From Sporosarcina cyprini (GTDB lineage: Bacteria > Bacillota > Bacilli > Bacillales_A > Planococcaceae), in assembly GCF_022048975.1 (NCBI RefSeq), contig NZ_JAKMHX010000029.1:26951-90950 (forward strand): 64,000 bases of DNA. The letters are read 5' to 3'. The position numbers were made by a program, and so were the translations under genes. Shown here piece by piece: positions 49,183 to 57,442 of this stretch. Within the stretch, counting starts at the first letter, position 1. Each line of letters opens with the position of its first letter. Under the pieces are notes generated by a model. That model made no database searches, had not been told where the DNA came from, and worked only from the letters and a program-made list of their open reading frames with translations.

Positions 49183-49260
49183 ATGAAAAAGACTACTACT
49201 TATACTAACTTATTTGTAATGTGGATCGGACCCATGCTTTCACCTGACCTATCGTACTGA
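49183..49260 (+). CDS. Leader peptide upstream of the RsgA-type GTPase (25 residues)
   Basis: Encodes a 25-residue peptide that begins MKKTTTYTNLFVMW and ends DLSY. AAGGTGA lies 6 bases before the ATG. Four of codons 4-8 are ACT (Thr). Codons 14-18 (TGG ATC GGA CCC A) form an antiterminator arm complementary to the following terminator. No known leader peptide is recognised. The peptide probably acts in cis by where the ribosome pauses on it. Confidence 0.8.
   Translation: MKKTTTYTNLFVMWIGPMLSPDLSY
49222..49234 (+). promoter_or_regulatory. Antiterminator 5' arm inside the leader ORF
   Basis: TGGATCGGAC (49222-49231) is the exact complement of GTCCGATCCA (49300-49309), the 5' arm and loop of the terminator. 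With one bulged T at 49299 the pairing extends by CCA/TGG to 13 bp. Confidence 0.75.
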
Positions 49261-49292
49261 TCGATACGTCTATTCTGTTATGCGCGTGAAAG

Positions 49293-49326
49293 CCGTGGTG
49301 TCCGATCCAGGACCCACGGTTTTTTG
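49293..49326 (+). terminator. Attenuator terminator before the RsgA-type GTPase
   Basis: CCGTGG-t-GTCC (49293-49303) pairs with GGAC-CCACGG (49310-49319), 6-base loop GATCCA, then T6. It lies between the leader ORF and the gene, so it can only act as an attenuator. Confidence 0.9.
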
Positions 49327-49352
49327 ATTTGCACAAAACAGGAGGCTTTTGA

Positions 49353-50408
49353 ATGACAAACTTACAACAGCTAGGTTGGACAGCACTACGGGAGCAGGAC
49401 TGGACTGCATTACCCGAAGGAATGAAACAGAAATCATTGCCCGGAAGAGTTACACTTGAACATAAACGAATGTACCGCGTCATCACAGAAGAAGGCGAAT
49501 GGCTATCCGTCTGTTCCGGCACGATGGAACATATGGCGAGCGAACGAAGGGACTTCCCCGCAGTCGGTGATTGGGTGGCGGTTGAAAAGATGCCCGGCGA
49601 GCAACGGGGTATTATCCACTCCCTCCTCCCCAGGACTTCACTGTTTTCAAGAAAGTCGGCAGGCATGACCATAACAGAACAGATCATAGCGAGCAATGTC
49701 AACATCGTATTCCTCGTCATGTCGCTGAACCAAGATTTCAATGAAAGACGACTGGAACGGTATCTCATTGCTTCTTACGATTCTGGAGCGCTCCCGGTTA
49801 TCCTATTGACCAAGAAAGACCTGTGCGCTGAGGCAGAAGTCTTTATTGAAAAAGCACAACGGATAGCTCCCGGAACAGATATCATCGCAGTGAGCAATCA
49901 TACAGGAGAAGGACTCGATGAAGTGCAAGCCATCTTGCAAAACGGAAAAACCGCTGCCCTGCTAGGCTCTTCGGGCGTCGGCAAATCCTCCCTAACCAAC
50001 GCCTTATTAGACGACGGTAAGATGGAGATTCAAGACATCCGAGAAGACGACGCCAAAGGAAGGCACACCACAACTCACCGGGAATTGCTGCTTTTGCCGC
50101 ACGGAGGCATCCTCATTGACACACCAGGAATGCGTGAATTTCAGCTCTGGGATCAAGGAGACAGCTTGGACGCAAGCTTCCAAGACATCGACCAGCTCGC
50201 CCATTCCTGCAAGTTCAGCGACTGCCAGCATAAAAAGGAACCCGGCTGCGCCGTACAAACCGCCATTGCCGAAGGAATATTACCTGCTGAGCGCTATGAC
50301 AGCTACCTCAAATTGCAGAGAGAACTCGCTTTCCTCGAGAAGAAATTGAAACAATCCGAAGCGAAAGAACGGAAGACGCAGAAGAAAGTAACTCATAAAA
50401 AGAGATAA
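49353..50408 (+). CDS. RsgA-type ribosome small-subunit GTPase (probable paralogue)
   Basis: Circularly permuted GTPase of 351 residues: N-terminal OB-fold (about 25-95), then G4 TKKDL near 151, G1 GSSGVGKSS near 204, G3 DTPGMRE near 255, and a C-terminal zinc site (CKFSDCQHKKEPGC, about 286-299). RsgA proteins bind the 30S decoding region and release late assembly factors with GTP hydrolysis. At 351 residues, with a basic C-terminal tail, it is longer than the usual Bacillus RsgA (about 300) and lacks the usual cell-division/rpe neighbours, so I read it as a second, regulated copy. It is preceded by an attenuator; GGAGG is 8 bases before the ATG. Confidence 0.88.
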   Translation: MTNLQQLGWTALREQDWTALPEGMKQKSLPGRVTLEHKRMYRVITEEGEWLSVCSGTMEHMASERRDFPAVGDWVAVEKMPGEQRGIIHSLLPRTSLFSRKSAGMTITEQIIASNVNIVFLVMSLNQDFNERRLERYLIASYDSGALPVILLTKKDLCAEAEVFIEKAQRIAPGTDIIAVSNHTGEGLDEVQAILQNGKTAALLGSSGVGKSSLTNALLDDGKMEIQDIREDDAKGRHTTTHRELLLLPHGGILIDTPGMREFQLWDQGDSLDASFQDIDQLAHSCKFSDCQHKKEPGCAVQTAIAEGILPAERYDSYLKLQRELAFLEKKLKQSEAKERKTQKKVTHKKR

Positions 50409-50420
50409 CGAAACATTAGG

Positions 50421-50466
50421 ACTGTGCAGAAAATCAGCGGAATCTGATTTTCTGCACAGTCTTTTG
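50421..50466 (+). terminator. Terminator of the RsgA-type gene
   Basis: A 17-bp perfect stem (50421-50437 with 50444-50460), loop CGGAAT, then CTTTTG. Confidence 0.9.
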
Positions 50467-50482
50467 TTTGTACGGCGACGGA

Positions 50483-50715
50483 TACGAGCGGTTGCTGGAA
50501 TATACGAGTGGTTCAGCGGCGGATACGAGCGGTTGCCAGGATATACGAGTGGTTCGCCGACGGATACGAGCGGTTAGAGGATTATACGAGTGGTTCAGCG
50601 GCGGATACGAGCGGTTGCCAGGATATACGAGTGGTTCGCCGACGGATACGAGCGGTTAGAGGATTAATGGTTCCCCGGCGGATACGGCGGTTAGAGGAAT
50701 TTACGAGTGGTTCGA
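50483..50715. repeat. TACGAG(C/T)GGTT repeat with an exact 82-bp duplication
   Basis: TACGAGCGG and TACGAGTGG units alternate with 20- and 21-bp steps from 50483. The 82-bp block 50503-50584 recurs exactly at 50585-50666; the units after 50667 are decayed. It lies in the spacer between two convergent genes and its translations have no family likeness. Confidence 0.9.
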
Positions 50716-50751
50716 GTCGACAGATCACCTATTCAAAGGTGGTTTTTAATT

Positions 50752-50785
50752 AAAAAAGCTCAGTCAATGCGCTGCAAACTGAGCC
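50752..50785 (-). terminator. Terminator of the secreted protein gene
   Basis: GCTCAGT/ACTGAGC stem, followed on the minus strand by T6. Confidence 0.85.
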
Positions 50786-50819
50786 ATTCTCCTCCAGCTT
50801 CCTATTCAACTAAAAATTA

Positions 50820-51365
50820 TTAGTAGATCATATCTAATTCTTCTCCAGTATCTTTATCCACTAAGATTATTTCCTTTTCATCTTCAGTCAATAGTTCATC
50901 ATCACTTTCGTAATACCAGATGGATAGACCATCTAATTTGAATTTCTCTACCTCACTCGAGGACAGCACGGCTGTTAAATCGAGTATCGTAGCATGTTCC
51001 TCGCCAATTTGAACCATATGTTTGTCGCCATTTCTGATTATGCCGTAGATCAAGTTTTCTCCATACCCTTGATAGCCGCTCAATTTTTCATATTTTCTCT
51101 CTTGGTCCATTGGGCTCCAAGTAAGCATACCCGTCTTCCAGCCAAAAAGCCCCTTTTGCACATAAGCAGCTCCCAAGTTATCAGTACTATTAATGAAGAA
51201 GAAGAGAGCTTTATTATTTGCCAGATAACTAGGTATCACCAATACATCTTTTTCCTTTGCAATTAGTGCCTCACGGGGTTCTGAGTACGCATCTGTCTTA
51301 GCAGACATCCCCAAAATAAATGCTAAAAGGAATAATACTAAAATTGCTGATAATCGTTTTTTCAT
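50820..51365 (-). CDS. Secreted hypothetical protein
   Basis: A 181-residue protein with a clear N-terminal signal segment (KKRLSAILVLFLLAFILG, cleavage likely after SAKTDA). No cysteine lipobox. The mature part is rich in acidic and aromatic residues, with no motif recognised. Start ATG at 51365 behind AAAGGGGTG; the longer in-frame start adds nine residues. Base composition is more AT-rich than its neighbours, so it may be a later arrival. Function unknown. Confidence 0.7.
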   Translation of the reverse strand: MKKRLSAILVLFLLAFILGMSAKTDAYSEPREALIAKEKDVLVIPSYLANNKALFFFINSTDNLGAAYVQKGLFGWKTGMLTWSPMDQERKYEKLSGYQGYGENLIYGIIRNGDKHMVQIGEEHATILDLTAVLSSSEVEKFKLDGLSIWYYESDDELLTEDEKEIILVDKDTGEELDMIY

Positions 51366-51467
51366 ATATACACCCCTTTTCAATTCTAACATGGCTTATT
51401 CAAAATCCCCAACGAGAATAAGGAACATATTTACATTTCCAAATTACTTATTCCGATTTAATTCCAT

Positions 51468-51507
51468 AAAAAAATGACCTGCAAATCAAGAAATAATTTG
51501 CAGGTCA
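51468..51507. terminator. Terminator of the CopG-type gene
   Basis: TGACCTGCAAAT/ATTTGCAGGTCA perfect stem (51475-51486, 51496-51507) with T-tracts on both sides. Confidence 0.88.
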
Positions 51508-51532
51508 CTTTTGTTTCTACTATCCAGATGAA

Positions 51533-51907
51533 CTAACTTAACGCCGCCTTCAGCTCCGCACTCGCTTTCCATACCCCATTCACCTGTACGGAAGCGATCG
51601 TCTGTTGTGCCAGATCCACATCAATGTCATTGTCCAAAATCAATAGACCGACCACTTTAATGTCGATTTTCGTATGATTCTCCGCGTGCTTTACTAGGTC
51701 CTCGCGGCTCAACCGCATGACACCGACAACAAATGACTTCCGCACGACAATCTCTTGTACTTCTGCCGCATGCGTCGCGAGCTGGTTTCGGATCGACGTT
51801 CGGATGAAATCAGTCCTGTTGGAATAAAACCCTTGTTCCACTAACAGATCCACCTTCCCCAAATCGACGACATTCATATTAATAGTGATCTTTTCGGACT
51901 CAACCAT
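51533..51907 (-). CDS. Ribbon-helix-helix (CopG-like) protein
   Basis: A 124-residue protein. The first 50 residues (EKITINMNVVDLGKVDLLVEQG, YSNRTDFIRTSIRNQL) form a ribbon-helix-helix DNA-binding motif; the remainder (about 55-124) contains a conserved-looking alpha/beta part of unknown fold. It may regulate the adjacent yhcX gene or itself. Start ATG at 51907: GGAGG is 6 bases upstream, and overlaps the other candidate ATG at 51913. Confidence 0.78.
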   Translation of the reverse strand: MVESEKITINMNVVDLGKVDLLVEQGFYSNRTDFIRTSIRNQLATHAAEVQEIVVRKSFVVGVMRLSREDLVKHAENHTKIDIKVVGLLILDNDIDVDLAQQTIASVQVNGVWKASAELKAALS

Positions 51908-51982
51908 CTGCATCCTCCCTTCCCTTTCTCCTTTCACTATATCATATTCACCATCCACATGGAAGGTATACGGATGTTTTAT

Positions 51983-53524
51983 TCAGTCGCGTAAATATTC
52001 CACTCGATATATATCTGGCCGGCGGTCCTTTAATTGTTTGACCGTACCACTTTGGCGTTGGCGGCGCAAGATCTCAAGATCGACATCGCCGATTAATACC
52101 ATTTCCACATTGGCATGCGTTTCGCCTACAATTCCATCTCTTGCAAATTCAAAATCAGACGGTGCAAATATCGCCGACTGGGCGTATTGCACGTCCATAT
52201 TTTCTGTTTCGGGCAGATTGCCTACAGTGCCGGAAATGACGGTATACACCTGATTTTCAACAGCCCGTGCCTGCGCACAGTAACGAACACGCAAATAGCC
52301 CTAACGATCTTCTGTGCAAAATGGAGTAAAGATAATTTTCGCTCCCTTATCCGTAGCGATGCGGGCGAGCTCAGGGAATTCGATGTCATAACAAACCTGG
52401 ATTGCGATTTTTCCACAGTCCGTATCAAAAACGCGGACTGAATCTCCTCGGCTGATCCCCCACCATTTCCGCTCATTCGGTGTAATGTGGAGCTTGTACT
52501 GCTTCTCAATTGATCCGTCCCGGCGGAACAAATAGGCCACGTTATAGATTTCTTCGTCTTCCTCTACAAAGTGAGAACCGCCAATAATATTTACGTTATA
52601 CCGGACTGCCAAGTTGGTGAACAGCTCGATATATTGTGGTGTATACTCCGTCAGCCTTCTGATTGCCTGGCTTGGAGACCTTTCATCCAGAAAGGACATC
52701 AACTGCGTTGTGAAAATCTCCGGAAACACAGCAAAATCAGAACCGGCATCCGATGCGACATCCACAAAATACTCACATTGGTTGGCCAGATCGTCAAACG
52801 AGGAGATTTTCCTCATTAAATACTGAACGACGCATATCCGTACCGGAAAGCTCGTTTTAAAATGCCGCTTCGTCATTGCACGATAATCGACGTTATTCCA
52901 TTCCATCAATGTCGCGTATTTATTCGAAGCTTTATCATCCGGCAAGTAGTTCGGATTGATCCGCATTAACGTAAAATCATTTAATAATTGAAAAGAGAGA
53001 ACCGGATCGTAGATTTTATGCCGGCTCACCGCATCGACATATTCGCGCGGCGACAATTCTGCTGCGTATTTATGATAATTCGGGATTCTCCCGCCTATAA
53101 TAATCGATTTTAAATTCATCTGGCGGACTAGCTCTTTTCTTGCCTCATATAAACGCTGTCCGACTTTCATTCTGCGGTACTCCGGATGGACCATCACTTC
53201 GATGCCATACAAATTGTACCCTTCCGGATTATGATTGGTTATGTACCCCCCATCAGAAATATCATCCCATGTATGGCGGTCATCATATTCGTCAAAGTTA
53301 ACAATCAAGCTTGAACAGGAGCCGATGATTTCGCCATCGAGTTCCGCCACAAATTGGCCTTCCGGAAAAATGTCCAGATGGCTTTCCAGCTGCTCCCTTT
53401 TCCAAGGCTCCATCCCTGGAAAACAGACAGATTGCATGCTTAGTATTTTTGCAATGTCCTCGTACTCCATTTGCCTGATCACCATGCTCATTTCAAATGA
53501 AGTCAAATCAAATTGTTCACTCAC
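51983..53524 (-). pseudogene. yhcX: yhcX-type GNAT-nitrilase fusion, interrupted by an in-frame amber codon
   Basis: The gene would encode about 512 residues: an N-terminal GNAT acetyltransferase domain (about 15-190, with VMVHPEYRRMKVGQRLYE) and a C-terminal carbon-nitrogen hydrolase. The nitrilase triad is present: Glu in VFPEIF, Lys in QYKLHI, Cys in QVCYDIEFPE. A TAG at 52303-52301 stops translation after FTPFCTEDR; the same frame then continues GYLRVRYCAQARAVENQV to the normal end. Homologues have Gln (CAG) there, so one C-to-T change explains it. Start GTG at 53524 behind GAGAGGTG. The part downstream of the stop is intact, so the change is recent, a readthrough case, or a sequencing error. 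Confidence 0.85.
52301..52303 (-). other. Premature amber codon in yhcX
   Basis: TAG in the yhcX frame at the place where relatives have CAG (Gln). No base is missing: the reading frame is the same on both sides. Confidence 0.85.
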
Positions 53525-53588
53525 AACTATCACCTCTCCTATTTGTTTACCCAACTTGCTTGCTAACAAGTCATGAAAGAGTGAATAA

Positions 53589-53617
53589 TTTACAGCCCTG
53601 ATGGGACACTCTATAAT
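53589..53617 (+). promoter_or_regulatory. Promoter of the bdbC operon
   Basis: -35 TTTACA (53589-53594), 17-bp spacer, -10 TATAAT (53612-53617); near consensus, 36 bases before the bdbC start. Confidence 0.8.
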
Positions 53618-53652
53618 CAAAGAGAAGTCTGCAAGACAGGGGGTTTGTTATA

Positions 53653-54084
53653 TTGGATAAACGACAGGAGAATGGACTTCTTTTTATCTTCACGATTTCA
53701 TTAATTGCCACGCTGGGGTCCTTATATTACTCGGAGATTAAAGGATTTACACCTTGTACCCTCTGCTGGTATCAGCGGATTCTCATGTATCCGCTCGTTC
53801 TCATATCTGGAATTGCTCTAGTTCAGAAGAATGCCAGAATTGCTCTGACGACAGCTGTCTTTTCAGTTATCGGAGCAGGCACATCGCTTTACCATTACAG
53901 TATCCAAAAGCTCTCATTCTTCCAAAGTCAAGCACCTACTTGCGGGAATGTCCCCTGCACGGGTCAGTACGTCAACTATTTAGGATTTATTACAATCCCC
54001 TTCATGGCACTTGTCGCATTTTTACTTATCTTAATCACAAGCCTGATCTTACTAAAACAGGCAAAAGGAGTTTCGGCTAAATGA
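53653..54084 (+). CDS. bdbC: Disulfide bond formation protein, BdbC/DsbB-like
   Basis: Membrane thiol-disulfide oxidoreductase of 143 residues with four helices. The quinone-linked pair CTLC (about 36-39) lies in the first outer loop, and a second Cys pair (CGNVPC, about 97-102) in the second. It reoxidises the partner thioredoxin-like protein. The start is TTG at 53653 behind AGGGGG. First gene of a three-gene operon with 4-base overlaps. Confidence 0.93.
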   Translation: MDKRQENGLLFIFTISLIATLGSLYYSEIKGFTPCTLCWYQRILMYPLVLISGIALVQKNARIALTTAVFSVIGAGTSLYHYSIQKLSFFQSQAPTCGNVPCTGQYVNYLGFITIPFMALVAFLLILITSLILLKQAKGVSAK

Positions 54085-54557
54085 AAAAACTGCTTATTAT
54101 CGGCGGTGTCATCATCGCCCTCTTTGTTTTGATTGTTGTATTAAATAATCAATCAAACAAACAAAAATTAAAGGACAATCCGTATGGAAACAAGGAATTG
54201 CAAGCGTCCACCATCAATCTGCTTGGCAATGAAAATTACAGCAACATCGTCCTACCGGATGCACTGATGGAAAAAATCAAATCAGGGGAACCAGTCACTG
54301 CCTATTTCTTCTCTCCGGAGTGCCCTTTCTGCATGAAAATGACACCGAAACTGATGCCGATTGCAAAAGAAATGGGTATTCATGTCTATCAATACAATCT
54401 ACTTGAATTTAAAGAAGAGGCGGCTCCCTATGGAATTACAGGCTGGCCGGCACTCATTCAATATGAAGATGGAAAAGAAGTCGGAAGAATTGTCGGGCTA
54501 CCTGAAGAACCTGAAAAAGCCATCGAAGAATTTCTTAAGGAATATACAGGCAAATGA
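54081..54557 (+). CDS. Membrane-anchored thioredoxin-like protein, BdbC partner
   Basis: A 158-residue protein with an N-terminal signal anchor (LLIIGGVIIALFVLIVVL) and an extracytoplasmic thioredoxin fold with active site CPFC (about 77-80) and the cis-proline segment TGWPAL. With BdbC it most likely forms or isomerises disulfides in secreted proteins, in the position where DsbA/BdbD-type or YneN-type proteins occur. It overlaps bdbC and the rluA gene, each as ATGA. Confidence 0.85.
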   Translation: MKKLLIIGGVIIALFVLIVVLNNQSNKQKLKDNPYGNKELQASTINLLGNENYSNIVLPDALMEKIKSGEPVTAYFFSPECPFCMKMTPKLMPIAKEMGIHVYQYNLLEFKEEAAPYGITGWPALIQYEDGKEVGRIVGLPEEPEKAIEEFLKEYTGK

Positions 54558-55402
54558 TGACAGCCACTCCGACATTTCATTATTCATTAAAAGAAGATGG
54601 GCTGACCATTGAAAGATTGCTACAGGAAAAGTGGGTCGTCGGCAAAAAAACGGTTCACCAATTGCGGATGGCGAAAAGCATTTATGATACGTCGGGGAAT
54701 CCAGTTGATTGGAGAGAGCCGCTTGAAAGCGGTACGGTACTCCGATTCACTTTTCCAGATATCACTTCGACTTATGTTCCCGAAGATCCAGGATCAATAG
54801 AAATCGTCTGGGAGGATGAACATCTTCTCGTCGCAAGAAAACCAGCAGGAATCGCAACGCATCCAGATCATCCAGCTGGCACTGGAACCTTCATGAATCA
54901 GGTCATGGGGTACATTCAACGTAGTGGAGGAACATATGCCGAGCATGTGCAGCGGCTTGATAAAGGGACAAGTGGCCTGATAGTCGTCGCCAAACATCCC
55001 ATTGCCAAAGGACTCCTCGACCGGATGATGGAACAGAACGAAGTGACTCGAACGTACGAGGCGGAAGTCGATGGTCGCTTAAACCGGATGAGGGGATCGC
55101 TGAAGTATCCGATTGGACGGGACCGGCATCATCCAACCCGGAGAAGGGTATCACCAGGCGGTCAATCTGCCACGACCCACTTCCGCATTCTAGAGCGGCT
55201 TGAAACTTCGACAATCATAGAAGCCAGATTGGATACAGGACGAACTCATCAGATCCGTGTCCACTTTTCCCATATCGGCCATCCGATTATTGGGGACACG
55301 TTATACGGCGGCACCGAAACAGATGATGGTCAATATCGCTTGACCGCAGTCAAAGTTTCCTTTGTCCATCCGATAACAGAAGAATCGTTGACGATTGAAT
55401 AA
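54554..55402 (+). CDS. RluA-family pseudouridine synthase (YhcT-like)
   Basis: A 282-residue enzyme that isomerises uridine in rRNA or tRNA. The catalytic Asp lies in VQRLDKGTSGL (about 133-143), with GRTHQIRVHF near 232 as another family motif. The N-terminal S4-like part is short. It is coupled to the thioredoxin gene by ATGA, though the functions look unrelated. In B. subtilis yhcT is close to yhcX, so local order is kept. Confidence 0.9.
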   Translation: MMTATPTFHYSLKEDGLTIERLLQEKWVVGKKTVHQLRMAKSIYDTSGNPVDWREPLESGTVLRFTFPDITSTYVPEDPGSIEIVWEDEHLLVARKPAGIATHPDHPAGTGTFMNQVMGYIQRSGGTYAEHVQRLDKGTSGLIVVAKHPIAKGLLDRMMEQNEVTRTYEAEVDGRLNRMRGSLKYPIGRDRHHPTRRRVSPGGQSATTHFRILERLETSTIIEARLDTGRTHQIRVHFSHIGHPIIGDTLYGGTETDDGQYRLTAVKVSFVHPITEESLTIE

Positions 55403-55403
55403 G

Positions 55404-55435
55404 AAAAAGCCGGAGAGCCATTTCTCCGGCTTTTT
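55404..55435. terminator. Bidirectional terminator
   Basis: AAAAAGCCGGAGA/TCTCCGGCTTTTT stem between convergent genes. Confidence 0.92.
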
Positions 55436-55443
55436 CTATGGAA

Positions 55444-56382
55444 TCAATTATACGCAAGCTGCTTGATGCCATTTTCCAGGCGCATGTCCACTTCTTTCGC
55501 ATCGTCAATATGCTCCATGATCAATGCATGGGCTTCCGCAAATAATTGTTTCGCTTCGAGAAGCTCCTGCTTCACGCTGCTCGACAGCTTCTTCTGTTCT
55601 TCAATCATGTCCTGCACGGCAGTAATATCTGTTTGACTGTCCTCGACCGTGTGCAAAATCCGTTCAATCTTCGCTTCTGTTTCCAAGCTGACTTGGACGC
55701 CTTTTGCTACGAGCTCCGCACTTTTCCGCGTCGCTTGCAATGCTTGCTCGATCTCTTCACGAAGCGCGTTTGTCAACGTCTGGATGTTTGCCGTGCTATT
55801 CGACGTGCTTTCCGCAAGCTTTCTTACTTCTTGTGCAACTACCGCAAACCCTTTGCCGGATTCCCCTGCACGCGCCGCCTCGATGGAAGCGTTCAAAGCC
55901 AATAAATTCGTTTGCGCCGCAATATCTTCAATGACGCCAACAATCGATTGAATTTCAACAGAACGAGTGCTTAAGTTTGTCATGTTCTGCTCAGAAGATT
56001 GGATTTGAACGCCTAATTGGTTAATGACATCCGCCGTTCCGTGGACTTCCTTCGCCCCTTCTGACGCCTCTGTCACCATCTGATTTGATTTTTCTTCGAG
56101 CGAACGTCCCTTTTCAAACAGGTCTTCTGATTTCAAAGCCGAGCTGTCACTTAGATCCTCGACTCTTTCAAATCTCTCTTCGATTTGGGCAACAGCTTCG
56201 CCCAACACATTATGTTGTGCGTTCACCTTTTCATGCTGTGAAACGGCTGCCTCCAGTTCACTTTTCAACTCGGCAATCCGCGCCGCTTCCTCTTCTTCTT
56301 TTCGTCTATAATCATCTTTCAGTTGCTCGATCTCTTTCAAATAACTCTCATCATGACTTACACTCTTCTTGCTTCTGAACAC
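55444..56382 (-). CDS. Soluble methyl-accepting chemotaxis-type protein
   Basis: A 312-residue cytosolic receptor-like protein. It has no transmembrane segment; an N-terminal coiled coil (about 15-70) precedes an MCP signalling hairpin with the tip [21 protein letters not shown] (about 155-175). A sensory domain (PAS, globin) is not visible; a C-terminal helical region from about 240 may be a CZB- or bundle-type sensor without the motif. Signal unknown. Homologues in Bacilli include the HemAT/YfmS-type soluble receptors; length is similar to YfmS. Confidence 0.85.
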   Translation of the reverse strand: MFRSKKSVSHDESYLKEIEQLKDDYRRKEEEEAARIAELKSELEAAVSQHEKVNAQHNVLGEAVAQIEERFERVEDLSDSSALKSEDLFEKGRSLEEKSNQMVTEASEGAKEVHGTADVINQLGVQIQSSEQNMTNLSTRSVEIQSIVGVIEDIAAQTNLLALNASIEAARAGESGKGFAVVAQEVRKLAESTSNSTANIQTLTNALREEIEQALQATRKSAELVAKGVQVSLETEAKIERILHTVEDSQTDITAVQDMIEEQKKLSSSVKQELLEAKQLFAEAHALIMEHIDDAKEVDMRLENGIKQLAYN

Positions 56383-56458
56383 TCTGATTCCCCCTGTCTA
56401 TTCTCTACTTTTATATATCGGTTTATTATGAGAAAAGTCAGAGGGTATAAATACCCAA

Positions 56459-57292
56459 TTAAAGCTGATCGTATTTTTCTGGATTCGTTCCAGTCCGTTG
56501 GTCTTTGTTTAATCGATCGATCCTCTGCATCTCCTCAAGTGAAAGTGCAAAGTCTGCAACACTGGCATTTTCCTTGATTCGTTCCTTCGTCACTGATTTC
56601 GGAATGGCAATCAACCCATTTTGTAAATGCCAGCGAATAATGACCTGTGCCGGTGTCTTGCCGTGAGCCTTGCCGATTTCCACTAATGTTTCATCCGCTA
56701 AAATCCGCCCCCTGGCGAGCGGCGACCACGAAGTGACCTCGATGCCATGTTGCTTGCAAAAAGCTCGCAATGGAACTTGTGATAAAAGAGGATGCAATTC
56801 AACCTGGTTAACCATTGGAGGGATGGACGCTTCGGATAAGATTTCTTCTAAATGATGCACATGATGATTGGAAACCCCAGTCGCCCGAATCAACTTTTCT
56901 TCATACAAACGTTCAATCGCTTTATACGTATCTCGATATTTTCCTGCTACAGGCCAATGCGTTAAATAGAGATCTAAATACTCCAGCTTCAACTTCTTCA
57001 ACGACTTTTCAAACGCCCGTAACGTCTCATCATACCCTTGATCGGTATTCCACACTTTTGAGGTAATGAATAACTGCTCCCTCGGAATACCAGAATACAT
57101 AATAGCTTCGCCTGTCTCCTCTTCGTTCTCATAAATCGCTGCCGTGTCGATCGCCCGATATCCGATTTCCAGCGCATACGATATCGCAGCTATTGTTTCT
57201 TCCGAATCCGTCATTTTGTAAACTCCCAATCCAAGTTGAGGCATCTTCACACCATTTGCCAATGTCAATTTCTCTTGATAAATAAAATCCAT
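56459..57292 (-). CDS. Aldo/keto reductase
   Basis: NADPH-dependent (beta/alpha)8 oxidoreductase of 277 residues. The catalytic tetrad is visible: Asp in IDTAAIY, Tyr in the same motif, Lys in ITSKVW, His in LTHWPVAG. The C-terminal IPKSVTKERIKEN loop binds the NADP phosphate. It may reduce methylglyoxal and other aldehydes, as the Bacillus relatives YvgN/YtbE do, which would fit with mgsA in the same window. Start ATG at 57292 behind AAGGAGG. Confidence 0.9.
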   Translation of the reverse strand: MDFIYQEKLTLANGVKMPQLGLGVYKMTDSEETIAAISYALEIGYRAIDTAAIYENEEETGEAIMYSGIPREQLFITSKVWNTDQGYDETLRAFEKSLKKLKLEYLDLYLTHWPVAGKYRDTYKAIERLYEEKLIRATGVSNHHVHHLEEILSEASIPPMVNQVELHPLLSQVPLRAFCKQHGIEVTSWSPLARGRILADETLVEIGKAHGKTPAQVIIRWHLQNGLIAIPKSVTKERIKENASVADFALSLEEMQRIDRLNKDQRTGTNPEKYDQL

Positions 57293-57364
57293 TCCGCAAC
57301 CTCCTTCTTTATGTACCATTGTACCGATTACATTCTAATTTTCCTATTGTTGTTAGGTTAGTCA

Positions 57365-57393
57365 TTGCAAAAAATCATAGAAACGAATATTAT
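57365..57393 (+). promoter_or_regulatory. Promoter of the purine permease gene
   Basis: -35 TTGCAA (57365-57370), 17-bp spacer, -10 TATTAT (57388-57393). I see no purine-riboswitch core in the short leader. Confidence 0.6.
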
Positions 57394-57442
57394 GTATAAG
57401 GATAATAAAAATGTTCGTGTTTTATTGAAAGGAGTACAACCA

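Noticed and set aside
50468..50753. Open frames across the 50.5-kb repeat (e.g. 63 and 81 residues)
   Set aside because: They follow from the repeat having few stop codons; there is no ribosome binding site, and composition differs from real proteins of the window.
53524..53620. Longer N terminus of yhcX from the ATG at 53620
   Set aside because: The extra 32 residues overlap the bdbC promoter region and lack a ribosome binding site, while GTG at 53524 has GAGAGGTG.
57300..57442. Purine riboswitch before the NCS2 permease
   Set aside because: The leader is only about 45 bases from the predicted promoter and the conserved purine-aptamer loop sequences are absent.
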